From: a virus | Length of the DNA stretch: 42,380 nucleotides | Direction: 5' to 3' (one strand) | IMG/VR virus record: IMGVR_UViG_3300027902_000015 | Coordinates: 1-42,380 of that record | Part shown: one piece after another, positions 16,890-25,100 of the stretch | Position numbering within the stretch: position 1 is the stretch's first letter | How the letters are laid out: each line of letters begins with the position of its first letter | Notes under the pieces: generated by a model | The model's database searches: none | What the model saw: only the letters and a program-made list of their open reading frames with translations | Told to the model about the DNA's origin: nothing | Program-made: the position numbers and the translations under genes

Positions 16890-18010
16890 CGTGCTTTCTC
16901 CTTTCTCTGCGGACGAGCCTCGGTCTCAAGTTTGTTCCATAGATCCACTACCAGTTCACGGATATCTTGTTCCAGATTGTTATCCTCTACGTATTTGATA
17001 GCCGCCTCCAAAGCACCTCCAGAGGTATTAACTGGAAAGACTTTGTCTCCTATGGCGTAACCGGCGTATTTCTTTCCGTCGAACTCAGATAGTTCGCCGT
17101 GTTTTTTCAACCACTCCATATTGGCACCGAGATCATCAATGCCATAGCCGAAGATGATACGGATGGGAGCAGAGCGATACTCGATATCAAGAGAGTTCTT
17201 GCTGACGAACGCCTCGATGTTCTTACCAATGATAATCTGATCGCCAACTGGTCCTCTTTTAATTCTACCGATGGCCCTGAGTTGAATTCGTACGGACGAA
17301 TAGAACCCAATTGCCTGACCACCAGGAGTGACCGTTGAAGGAGTAAACATTCCACCTCCAACATTATCACGTAATTGATTGGAACAGGCCAAGAGAATGT
17401 TATAGTCTTTGATATGAGAGCAGATAACGCGTAAGCCTTCGGAGAATTCCTTGGCTCTCCGCTGACCCATTTTATCACCTTGTTCCATTTCCATTCTGGT
17501 GGACAAGGCCGCTAATGAATCTACCCCCTCACAGTTAATGAATTTAGGGTCTGGTTTCCAAGACAGATCCCAGTTGCGTCTGGTTTTTCCGCTCTTTTCT
17601 TGAAGCGGCCCGATGATGGCTTCGATCACATCGGTTACTGTCTTCGGGACCGAGTAGATAGACGGATCAAATTTGATACCCATTAATCGACAGTAATCAC
17701 TATCCAGGCGGGCTTCTGAATCTTTGATCCTGGCCTCACCACCAAGCCGCTGTATCCCACCGATTATCTCTCCAAGAATAGTGGTCTTAGACGAGCCGGG
17801 AGGCCCACTGATCTCCACCAGTATTCCACCCGGCAAACCACCATATCTGGTTTTGAGACCAGAGATTGCCAAGTCAAGGAGTAAAGAGCCTGTGCTGACA
17901 GTAGCTCTCCAGGAGGTTTCTATTCTAGCTTGTTGTGGAGGGGTCTTGGCATGATCTACTACTTGTTGAGCAATAGATTTAGGTCTCGGTGGCAGGTTCG
18001 GTGGTTGCAT
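16886..18010 (-). CDS. recA: RecA/UvsX-type recombinase
   Basis: 374 aa. Walker A is GPPGSSKTT (~69-77), Walker B-like INCEGVDSLAAL (~157-168), and the L2/core region ILLACSNQLRDNVGGGMFTPSTVTPGG matches the RecA loop that binds ssDNA. It should form filaments on ssDNA and drive strand exchange with the gp32-like protein and UvsY-like protein encoded just upstream. The N-terminus (~1-30) is Pro/Gln-rich and the C-terminus is charged. Ribosome binding site TAAGGATAAAAACAA. Length is close to bacterial RecA and T4 UvsX. Confidence 0.9.
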   Translation of the reverse strand: MQPPNLPPRPKSIAQQVVDHAKTPPQQARIETSWRATVSTGSLLLDLAISGLKTRYGGLPGGILVEISGPPGSSKTTILGEIIGGIQRLGGEARIKDSEARLDSDYCRLMGIKFDPSIYSVPKTVTDVIEAIIGPLQEKSGKTRRNWDLSWKPDPKFINCEGVDSLAALSTRMEMEQGDKMGQRRAKEFSEGLRVICSHIKDYNILLACSNQLRDNVGGGMFTPSTVTPGGQAIGFYSSVRIQLRAIGRIKRGPVGDQIIIGKNIEAFVSKNSLDIEYRSAPIRIIFGYGIDDLGANMEWLKKHGELSEFDGKKYAGYAIGDKVFPVNTSGGALEAAIKYVEDNNLEQDIRELVVDLWNKLETEARPQRKEKAR

Positions 18011-18022
18011 TTGTTTTTATCC

Positions 18023-18259
18023 TTAGCTCTCGTAATCTTCTAATTCTTTCTGCTCCACAATCCAAAATTCTACTGCTACTTCTCCACCAGTTATTTCCAA
18101 TGGCAGAAACTCTGGGTCAATGGTGGATTTTGGAATCCAAACTTCTTCATCACCAAAAGCCAGTAATACTGCACCTTGATCTACTTCTCCTTCGTAGGTT
18201 TCGTGGATTACTCGGTCATAATCAAGGCTTATATAATCTTTATCTTTTGTTCTGGACAT
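18023..18259 (-). CDS. Conserved small phage protein with WIPKS motif
   Basis: 78 aa from the ATG preceded by AAGGATTGATA. The middle (AVLLAFGDEEVWIPKSTIDPEF) matches a pattern often seen in small proteins of phages and mobile elements (hydrophobic strand, then VW[IL]PKS); these have no assigned function. It lies just upstream of recA and is probably co-transcribed with it. No catalytic residue is evident. Confidence 0.6.
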   Translation of the reverse strand: MSRTKDKDYISLDYDRVIHETYEGEVDQGAVLLAFGDEEVWIPKSTIDPEFLPLEITGGEVAVEFWIVEQKELEDYES

Positions 18260-18268
18260 TATCAATCC

Positions 18269-18409
18269 TTAAAAGAGTTCCTGAGGGATAGTGCAATTGA
18301 AACGGGCTAAAGCACTACCGTCACCCTGCCGCATCAGCCTCAGGAGTTTTACACTTTGGCACGAGCTTGCCTTAATGGAACAAGTTTTGCAAGCAACTCG
18401 TAACTCCAT
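18269..18409 (-). CDS. 46-aa Cys-rich micro-protein
   Basis: The ATG has GAGGGACGAAAAA upstream. The N-terminus MELRVACKTCSIKASSC has a CxxC and a third Cys, and a fourth Cys lies at ~39, so a small metal site is likely. It ends TIPQELF with its TAA leading into the ribosome binding site of the next gene (TTTTAAGGA). Function unknown. Confidence 0.45.
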   Translation of the reverse strand: MELRVACKTCSIKASSCQSVKLLRLMRQGDGSALARFNCTIPQELF

Positions 18410-18433
18410 TTTTTCGTCCCTCGGTGTAAACTA

Positions 18434-18563
18434 TTAAAGCAAATCCCTGAACAGCCTGGGGATATCATTAACTCCTACTTGCAATTGTTCAGGTCGTCTA
18501 TCCCATTCCAGGCCATTCAGGAAATCATATGTGCTTTGGGCCTGTGGTGGGTTAAACCATCAT
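18434..18563 (-). pseudogene. Possible small gene interrupted by a 1-nt frameshift
   Basis: A protein-like frame (NPPQAQSTYDFLNG, then LEWDRRPEQLQVGV, then NDIPRLFRDLL and stop) has no usable start. Directly upstream ATGATGGTTTAACCC opens in another frame and stops at TAA after three codons. Removing one T of GGTTTAACC joins the two into a 42-codon ORF. It may be a real frameshift, a +1 programmed shift at GTT-TAA-C, or a sequencing error. It fills the gap between the gp32-like gene and the Cys-rich micro-protein. Confidence 0.35.
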
Positions 18564-18599
18564 GCGAACGCGCTTTCAGGCCCTCAGCACAATTTATAT

Positions 18600-19772
18600 T
18601 TACTTTTGCCCCCGCCTCAGAGGAGTCGGGCCTGCGCCCGGCCTCGGAGAGGGGGGTGGACCGACAGCTCTAGCAGGAGCAGCGGGCGATCTGGATGGTG
18701 CCGCAGGAGGTGCGGGTGCCGGCTCGGGCTGCGGCTGGTGAACCGGCTCAGAAGGGATGTCAGGCTCTTGAATCTGTACCATCCCGCCTTTGGCACATTC
18801 TTGATAATCTTGGCAGTTTTGGCAGTCTGCGTACCCGCCACAGTTTCCCTGCTGGAAGCACTCGTAATGCTGTTCTTCAGTGCCTGTCGCGGCTTCTGCC
18901 TGAGGTTCAGCCGCTCCCCCGGACCCATAGAAGGCCTCGTAGAGTTCCTCGTAGGAAGGCACATGGAGGAGGTCGTCGAGTGGGACGATGGCTTGGGCCA
19001 AAATATGATCCGGGATGGGCTGTTGACGCTCTTCGAATTTCACCCCGGTCCAGTCCTGGTTACTGCCGGCCATGGTGACCTTGAAGTCGATATCCCGGCC
19101 GCCGCCTGGGCCTGCCAGAGGAGACATGAACGGAATGTAACCACCGCCCCGAGCACTTTTGGCTTGAGCCTGAAGCTCCCGCTCGAAGAAGTAGCCAGAG
19201 ATCTCGTAGATCACGACTCCCTTCGATTCATTGTCACGGTCCCAGATGTAGTACACATACGACATATACTTGCTGGTGCGGAGGGACTTGACAATCTCTT
19301 CGTCAGCGTCCGGGTCCCGGGCCAGTTCATTCCGGTACTCACAGATCGGACACGGTAGGCCATAGGTCCTGGCCAGACAGATGTACCGGTCATTATTGGG
19401 ACCGATATTCTTGTGGGGATAGACGCCGACGGTATAAGTGGGGTCACCTTCTTTCATCCGGCCAGCCACGACTTCGGGATCTTGGGAACCGCAAAGGTAC
19501 GGGATAATGGACCAGTAATGATCGCCGGCGGTGATCCGACCGATCTGCATGTTTTTGGTCGAGTGGCTATCCAGGATACCTTTGTAACTGGCGCCGTCTT
19601 TAGTCCGGTAGGACTGTTCACCGCGTTCGGCCAGCTTCTGGGTTTGGGCACTCCAATCAACTCTGGCAATGGCACTGGGTGCCGGGCCTGCGGGCGCTTG
19701 TGGTCTACCACCAGGCGCAGGACCTCTGGGAGGTCCTCCTGCTCCTGGCCTACTCGGGGGAATTGGACTCAT
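18600..19772 (-). CDS. gp32-like single-stranded DNA-binding protein with Cys-rich and Pro-rich tail
   Basis: 390 aa from the second ATG (AAGGAG eight bases before); the first ATG is only two bases after the GGAG. A Pro/Gly-rich leader (~1-40) precedes the OB-type domain; YICLARTYGLPCPICEYRNE holds a zinc knuckle CPIC, and SYVYYIWDRDN, YEISGYFF, GRDIDFKVTM are typical of T4 gp32-like phage SSBs. Residues ~305-327 form a second Cys cluster (CFQQGNC, then CQNCQDYQECAK), followed by a Pro/Ala-rich disordered tail and a basic end. It should coat ssDNA for replication and RecA loading. A basic rather than acidic C-terminus is unusual for SSBs. Confidence 0.8.
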   Translation of the reverse strand: MSPIPPSRPGAGGPPRGPAPGGRPQAPAGPAPSAIARVDWSAQTQKLAERGEQSYRTKDGASYKGILDSHSTKNMQIGRITAGDHYWSIIPYLCGSQDPEVVAGRMKEGDPTYTVGVYPHKNIGPNNDRYICLARTYGLPCPICEYRNELARDPDADEEIVKSLRTSKYMSYVYYIWDRDNESKGVVIYEISGYFFERELQAQAKSARGGGYIPFMSPLAGPGGGRDIDFKVTMAGSNQDWTGVKFEERQQPIPDHILAQAIVPLDDLLHVPSYEELYEAFYGSGGAAEPQAEAATGTEEQHYECFQQGNCGGYADCQNCQDYQECAKGGMVQIQEPDIPSEPVHQPQPEPAPAPPAAPSRSPAAPARAVGPPPSPRPGAGPTPLRRGQK

Positions 19773-19920
19773 GTTCATCTCTCCTTGTTTTGTATTTCTT
19801 AAGATAGTCTGCCTTGGATTCCCAGAAGGCTTTGAAAATCAGCCTTGCGATGATATAGATGCCGACAATGCCTAAAAATATCATGCCGACAATGGCCCAA
19901 GGATTAATTCCAGTATTCAT
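19750..19920 (-). CDS. 56-aa single-pass membrane protein
   Basis: The start ATG overlaps the stop of the preceding gene (TAATG). One transmembrane helix (~7-30, PWAIVGMIFLGIVGIYIIARL) is followed by a basic/charged tail (ESKADYLKKYKTRRDEHE). The last 23 bases overlap the gp32-like gene and include its ribosome binding site. Family unknown; a similar small membrane gene is embedded in the sbc operon. Confidence 0.5.
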   Translation of the reverse strand: MNTGINPWAIVGMIFLGIVGIYIIARLIFKAFWESKADYLKKYKTRRDEHESNSPE

Positions 19921-20564
19921 TACGGTTTCCTTGGCAACGGCCTCATTGAAGGACGAGGTGGAAGACCTGACGGCTTAGAAGCATCATTAATCCCAATTTC
20001 TCCAGGAGGAGTTATGGTAGTGACTTGTGTCACCTCCCCTTTGGTTTCAACATGAACTTTAGCAGGAGGCATCTCCTTTTTCAATGCCTCAACCCCGGCT
20101 CTTTTGCCTTGTTCCATGGCTATGGGTTTGGTGTCGGAGCCCGGCTCTTCGTAGGGTTCGGCATAGTATTTCATACCGAAGAGCCGGACCAGATTTTCAA
20201 GAGCAGATTTTTTAGCTTGGAAGGCGGCTATGGCACCCCGGAGCAGATCAACCACATAGTCCGCCTTGTGAAGATTTTGTAAGGCCTCGATATGGGTCGG
20301 CTTGGTCTGCATACGATTGGACACAACCGCCTCGGTGATCTTCTCGTTTGCGGCGGCGGCGGCTTGCCGGATGCCCGTATCCAAATCTGCCTTGGTGACA
20401 TCCAATGCTTCCTTGGCGCGGTTCCGGTCATAGATGGCCTGGGCGAATACCTCGGAGTAAGCCATGATCTGCTTGGCAATGGCTAACCATTCCAACTCAA
20501 GCTGGTGCTGGTCAATCTCTAAGTCTGCTTTGTAATTCAATTCGATAGTTGGATATTTTGACAA
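19920..20564 (-). CDS. Coiled-coil recombination-accessory (UvsY-like position) protein
   Basis: 214 aa, TTG start with AAGGGGGGTGAATTAAG before it. Residues ~20-135 are helical coiled coil with KADLDTGIRQAAAAANEKITEAVV and KADYVVDLLRGAIAAFQAKK, a pattern I associate with phage proteins next to SSB that act like UvsY, loading recombinase on SSB-coated ssDNA. The C-terminal third is Pro/Lys-rich and disordered. It is transcribed with the membrane protein and the gp32-like gene. The role is inferred from helical composition and neighbours. Confidence 0.6.
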   Translation of the reverse strand: MSKYPTIELNYKADLEIDQHQLELEWLAIAKQIMAYSEVFAQAIYDRNRAKEALDVTKADLDTGIRQAAAAANEKITEAVVSNRMQTKPTHIEALQNLHKADYVVDLLRGAIAAFQAKKSALENLVRLFGMKYYAEPYEEPGSDTKPIAMEQGKRAGVEALKKEMPPAKVHVETKGEVTQVTTITPPGEIGINDASKPSGLPPRPSMRPLPRKP

Positions 20565-20593
20565 CTTAATTCACCCCCCTTACTTATATTATA
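20565..20593 (-). promoter_or_regulatory. TATAAT-plus-SD cassette before the UvsY-like/SSB unit
   Basis: On the minus strand TATAAT (20588-20593) lies 29 bases from the TTG start, with AAGGGGGG between. No -35 element is found at 16-18 bases. It shares its layout with the cassettes at 22090, 36525 and 39662 and probably is a phage promoter with a very short leader. Confidence 0.45.
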
Positions 20594-20601
20594 GGAAATT
20601 A

Positions 20602-21516
20602 TTAGAGAATCGCTCTTTTTGCCATTAACATTAATCCTGGTAAACCGGAATCATATACGTTTGTCTTAAAACATTCCAGAATCGTGAATGCCTGCATATT
20701 GTCCTCTTTCTTAACAACCGCTCCAGCATATCCTAACACCGCTCTCCTTATTCTTTCTGGATCTTCTCCGTCTGGTAGTCCTCTAAAAATGGTAGAGATT
20801 ACATTCCAACCTTTCTTGGCCAGTAATGCCTGACATAGTTCCTTAACGGTAGATTCATTGGCTCTGGTCTGCTGGATGGCCTGTAACATTTCCTGGTCGT
20901 CAGCGATATCAATTACTGTATCAAGCAAGACCAGTGCTTGTCTGGCAGAACCATCAGATGCTTCTACAATGGCGTCAATAGCATCTGATGGGAAACCTTG
21001 GATACCTTCGCTCTCGGTGATGTGATAGATGAACTTTCTCATCACTGGCCCAGGCAGAGGTTTCATTTCAAAGGTAGAGCAACGAGTACGGATAGTTTTT
21101 ATCAATCTATCTGGATCGGTGGTGCAAAGGATAAATACCACATGAGAAGGAGTGTCTTCCAGGGCCTTTAAAATTGACTGTTGGAATGCTGACGTTGCTT
21201 GCTGCACCTCATCTAGGACGATCACTCGAATCTTACTATGAGGCATGTAAGTTATGTTGGTTAAAATTTTACGGGCGTCATCAATTCCGCGGGCGTCAGC
21301 AATATTCTTTTCTTCATAATCTCTCTCATCGACACAACCCAACTGTTCAGCCACAATCCTGGCCATGGTGGTCTTGCCAGTGCCTGACGGGCCAGTAAAC
21401 AACCAGGCTCTGGGCTTGTCTTCCCTGGCAAAAATTGTAGCAATGGAGGTCTTGACAGATTCGTTTCCGAATACTTCTTCCAGGGTTTTGGGCCGATATG
21501 TGAGGTAGAGAGACAT
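20602..21516 (-). CDS. DNA polymerase clamp-loader subunit (RFC/DnaX-type AAA+)
   Basis: 304 aa from ATG (MSLYLTYRPKTLEEVFGNE). Walker A is GPSGTGKTT (~42-50), Walker B VIVLDEVQQ (~98-106), sensor 1 FILCTTDPD and the arginine-finger SRC-like TRCSTFEM are all present, with the helical C-terminal collar. It should load the sliding clamp encoded at 25712-26710. The start chosen follows a stop codon in another frame by two bases and has GGAG eight bases before. The frame stays open upstream through a Gly-Ala repeat to a TTG at 21732, so a ~72-residue N-terminal (GA)n extension is possible; see the repeat entry. Confidence 0.88.
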   Translation of the reverse strand: MSLYLTYRPKTLEEVFGNESVKTSIATIFAREDKPRAWLFTGPSGTGKTTMARIVAEQLGCVDERDYEEKNIADARGIDDARKILTNITYMPHSKIRVIVLDEVQQATSAFQQSILKALEDTPSHVVFILCTTDPDRLIKTIRTRCSTFEMKPLPGPVMRKFIYHITESEGIQGFPSDAIDAIVEASDGSARQALVLLDTVIDIADDQEMLQAIQQTRANESTVKELCQALLAKKGWNVISTIFRGLPDGEDPERIRRAVLGYAGAVVKKEDNMQAFTILECFKTNVYDSGLPGLMLMAKRAIL

Positions 21517-21522
21517 ATTATC

Positions 21523-21720
21523 CGCTCCCGCTCCGGCTCCCGCTCCAGCTCCCGCTCCAGCCCCCGCTCCAGCTCCCGCTCCAGCTCTGGCTCCAGCTCC
21601 GGCTCCGGCTCCCGCTCCGGCTCCGGCTCCGGCTCCAGCTCCCGCTCCGGCTCCCGCTCCGGCTCCAGCTCCAGCTCCCGCTCCAGCTCCAGCTCCCGCT
21701 CTGGCTCTGGCTCCAGCTCC
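21523..21720 (-). repeat. 33 tandem copies of the hexamer GGAGCN
   Basis: 198 bases made of 33 consecutive 6-mers. On the minus strand the unit is GGAGCN, with N = T, C or G but never A; only four units depart at another base. One frame gives (Gly-Ala)n in frame with the clamp loader; a second gives Ser-Trp/Gly/Arg repeats, in an 80-aa frame from a GTG at 21760 that overlaps the upstream stop and ends at 21518; the third gives Glu-Leu/Pro/Arg. All three are open here. Almost all unit-to-unit variation is synonymous in the Gly-Ala frame. The array also gives a GGAG every six bases. Confidence 0.9.
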
Positions 21721-21756
21721 AGCTATTTTCAAAGCCTGTCCGTAAAATAGCGGCGT

Positions 21757-22089
21757 TCACTTTTGGCTCCGGGGAGTTGCAGAAATTTGAATGGCATCTA
21801 CTACTGCACCTCGCCCCACAATCACTTGGCCATCGGGAAACGGTTCCACTTCATTAAATTTACCAGTTTTGAGAGCATCAGCAAAACGCCCCGTGTCGGC
21901 GATCCAGGCAGCATCTTCGAGAACTAATTCTTGTGAAGTCACTGCTACCAACCGACCAGTTTGTATCATGGTTACGGTGCGGATTAGATAATTTTTGCCA
22001 ATTACCCAAGGATGATCTTGGACGCATTTAGGAAACATTGAGGCAAGTTGCTTTGCTTCTCCGATGGTTAATTCGTCTAAATTTGCCAT
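21757..22089 (-). CDS. Conserved phage protein of unknown function (ELVLEDAAWIADTGRF family)
   Basis: 110 aa. The sequence IRTVTMIQTGRLVAV, then QELVLEDAAWIADTGRF, then VEPFPDGQVIVGRGAVVDA is a pattern I recognise from small conserved proteins of many phages, with no known function. It is beta-rich and compact. The start has a strong cassette upstream (TATAAT, then AAGGAG). It precedes the clamp loader and GGAGCN array; its stop overlaps a GTG (GTGA). Confidence 0.7.
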   Translation of the reverse strand: MANLDELTIGEAKQLASMFPKCVQDHPWVIGKNYLIRTVTMIQTGRLVAVTSQELVLEDAAWIADTGRFADALKTGKFNEVEPFPDGQVIVGRGAVVDAIQISATPRSQK

Positions 22090-22114
22090 AATTTTTTCTC
22101 CTTACTTTATTATA
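22090..22114 (-). promoter_or_regulatory. TATAAT-plus-SD cassette before the 110-aa gene
   Basis: TATAAT (22109-22114) starts exactly 25 bases upstream of the ATG and is followed by AAAGTAAGGAG. The TATAAT includes the stop codon of the polymerase gene. No -35 hexamer is seen. The 25-base spacing is identical at 36525 and 39662. Confidence 0.5.
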
Positions 22115-25100
22115 GTGCTGATAGTCCCATCCAATCGGATTTCGCTTTGGCTCTGGCACACTGTTGCCAAATCTGACATTCTTGGCATTCTGCATACATA
22201 TTGTTATTGGAGGCGAACTGTCCACCATAAGGACAAGTTTCATTAGGATCTGGTTGCCATTCATCTCTGGCCCAAATATCACCGCCTATCATGGCTAACT
22301 TCCTGGCAAAGTTCTCAATACCGCTGGCAAAGGTTTGCTTGTTACTGGCTTGATAAAGAACCGAGGCGGGATGAATACACCAACAGATCCAGCACTGGTA
22401 CTGATCGGACCATTCAGTTGTGCCGCAGAGCTCAGTTATCCCACCTGTTTCCCCACGGAACATCTTAACGCCTGTATTTCCGAACGCCAGGATGATGATT
22501 GGCTGAAGATTTTCAATCTCCATTTCGATATGCTTGGAACAAATTTGGATATGCTTCTTAGACGGCGTCTTGGTTCTGGACGGATAGCATTTCACACAAT
22601 TTGAAACATGAAACATAAATGGAGAGAATCCATACTTCTTTAGTTCGGGCCAGAGCACATCATTCCCCGCACTGCCTATGAAACCAATTCCTTCCTGGTC
22701 CTCGTTCTTTCCTGGTGCCTCCCCCGCGAGCATTATATTGTAACGACCAAAGGAGGGCTGAACAGGTCTACTACACTCGTTAATCAACTCACAGCTCTGG
22801 CATTCGATCTTAGGCAAGATGTATCTGTTGATCTCTATCAGATCGCCTTGGTAATTATCAAGACGGCAGGCAAGGATATCTCTGTCTGAATACCCCGTTA
22901 AATTCAGTCGAGAGAATCGTTCCTGGCCAGTCAGGACATTAAAATCATAGTAAGGAGTGGCCTGTTTCAGCTCTTCATAGGTCAGATCCTGTTCCCGATA
23001 GTACCCCGCCTTTGTAAGGAGAGCGGTGATGGCTGACTTCTGCGACTTCTGAACAGTTACCTGCGGAGGTTCAGGAGTCGGATTGATAATCTTCTTGTCA
23101 AAGAAGCCTCTGGGAATCGCTTTCTGTTTCTGTTCTTTTACTCTCTGACGACTCGTGCTTGGCTTAGCTTGTCCAACTTTGTTACTGATCCTGCCAGATA
23201 GTATTCTCTCCGCCTGCGAATCTCCTATCCCCTTAATAGCCATCAAAGGAGCATAGATAACATTCTTACCAGGTGGTGCATACCATTCTCTGGCTTTTGA
23301 CAATCCTTGCTTGGGTAGTTCTATTTGAAGACCAAGTCGTCTGGCTTCATCTACATAGTTTTTAGTCTCATCTTTTCCACCGTAGGTGAGGCAGGCACAT
23401 AGAAATTCTTTTGGGTAGTAACACTTGAGGTACATCATCCAATATGTGATCAAGGAGTATTCGGTGGCATGTGCCTTATTGAACGAGTAGGAGGCATGAG
23501 ATGATAACATATCCCATACATGAGAGGCTTCATCCTTTGATATAGTTTTTTGATTTACACAACCATTTACAAACTGATCTTTGAATTCTTGAAACGCCGC
23601 CTCCCCTTTGGACTTTCCCATTACCTTTCGGACCTTCTCGCACACTCCCCAAGGCAGTCCTGCCAGTTCATACATAACCCACATCACCTGCTCTTGGTAA
23701 ATAACTATGCCTAGGCTCTCTTTGGTATAGGGTGCCAGCTTTGGATGAAGATGAGAGACCTTTACCTCTTTTCTTCTCCTTTTCAGGAATTCATCCACCA
23801 TACCAGATCCTAAAGGGCCAGGTCTGAATAGAGAAGTTGCCAAAACTATATCATTGAACTCTTTGACTTTCATGTCTTTGCAGAGACCTGTTAATCCATG
23901 ACTATTGATCTGGAAGGCGCCTGCGGTGTTACCTAGGCTAATCTCTCTGAACACTTTCTGGTCATTCAATGGTATCTGGTCGAATTGGATATCGAACTCA
24001 GAGCCTAGATTATCAAGAATCATCTTTCTGGCACCATTTAGAATAGATAAGGCGGCCAGTCCAAGTATATCTAACTTCATTAATCCCATATACTCGGCGT
24101 CGCTCTTTTCCCAGTTGGCAACCAGAACTCCACTTCTCTGAACTAAGTTACATCTCAGACCGTCTCGTAAATCATCTCTGGAAAGGCACGAGGCCGCTGC
24201 GTGCTGCCCGCTACCAGAGACCTGCCCTTCTAGTTCCATACCATATCTGACAACATCTGGGTACTTATTTTGAAACTGTTTTAGTTCTTCTGTTTTAAGG
24301 CTGTCTTCAATGCTATGATTGGCTCTGGGGTCTCCATCTGAAATAGTCACTATGGCCTTGGCTGCCAGATCAACTTCCTTTAAGGGAACTTCAAAGACCC
24401 TGGCTACGTTTCTTAGAGCACCTCGCCCTTTCATACTGGTGAAGGTAGAGAGACCCGTTACGTTATGTTCTCCATAACAATCGCGTAGATGTTGCTTTAC
24501 TTCTTCCCGACGATGGTCCTCAAAATCCATATCGATATCTGGGAGGTCCTTACGCTCTGGGCTAATGAACCTGGCGAAGATCAGACTATACTTAATGGGG
24601 TCTACGTCAGTAATCCCTAAGAGATAACAGACCAGACTACCTCCGGAACTACCCCGGCCAGGCCCTGTCATGATGCCTTGCTTCTTGCACCAGGATATGA
24701 GTTCCCAGACGATAAGGAAGTATCGTTGGAAATTCATCTCTACGATCAGATTAAATTCTTCGTTAACTCTGGACTCGTAGGTAGAGTAATCTCCTACTGG
24801 TCGTCTTGACCAACCATCTGCGATGATTGCCCATAGGAGTTCTGTTTCGTCTTGGTCCTCGTAACCATATACTTTGGGTAGGTCGACAGGAAGTTTTTCA
24901 ATAGTGTAGCCATTACAGAGGTCAACCACTTCCATAGTTCTGGCCATGGCATCGAGATAAGTTTTCTTGTCAAACTGACCTTGTCTCTCGAAAGCCATTT
25001 CCATCTCAGCGGCAGAGCGAAGATGAAGACCTGTGAAATCAAACTTCCACCGATTAGGATCATTCCATTTGGCTTTACGCTGAATAGCCAGTAATACTTC

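Noticed and set aside
18531-19358. 275-aa open frame on the + strand
   Set aside because: It is opposite the gp32-like gene, has no ribosome binding site and has shadow-like composition (many Arg/Leu/Val).
21523-21720. CRISPR-like array
   Set aside because: Units are 6 bases with no spacers. It is a microsatellite.
21518-21760. 80-aa Ser-Trp/Gly/Arg repeat frame with GTGA coupling
   Set aside because: It could be translated, but its unit-to-unit changes are nearly all amino-acid changes while those in the Gly-Ala frame are silent. It is kept as part of the repeat entry, not as a gene.
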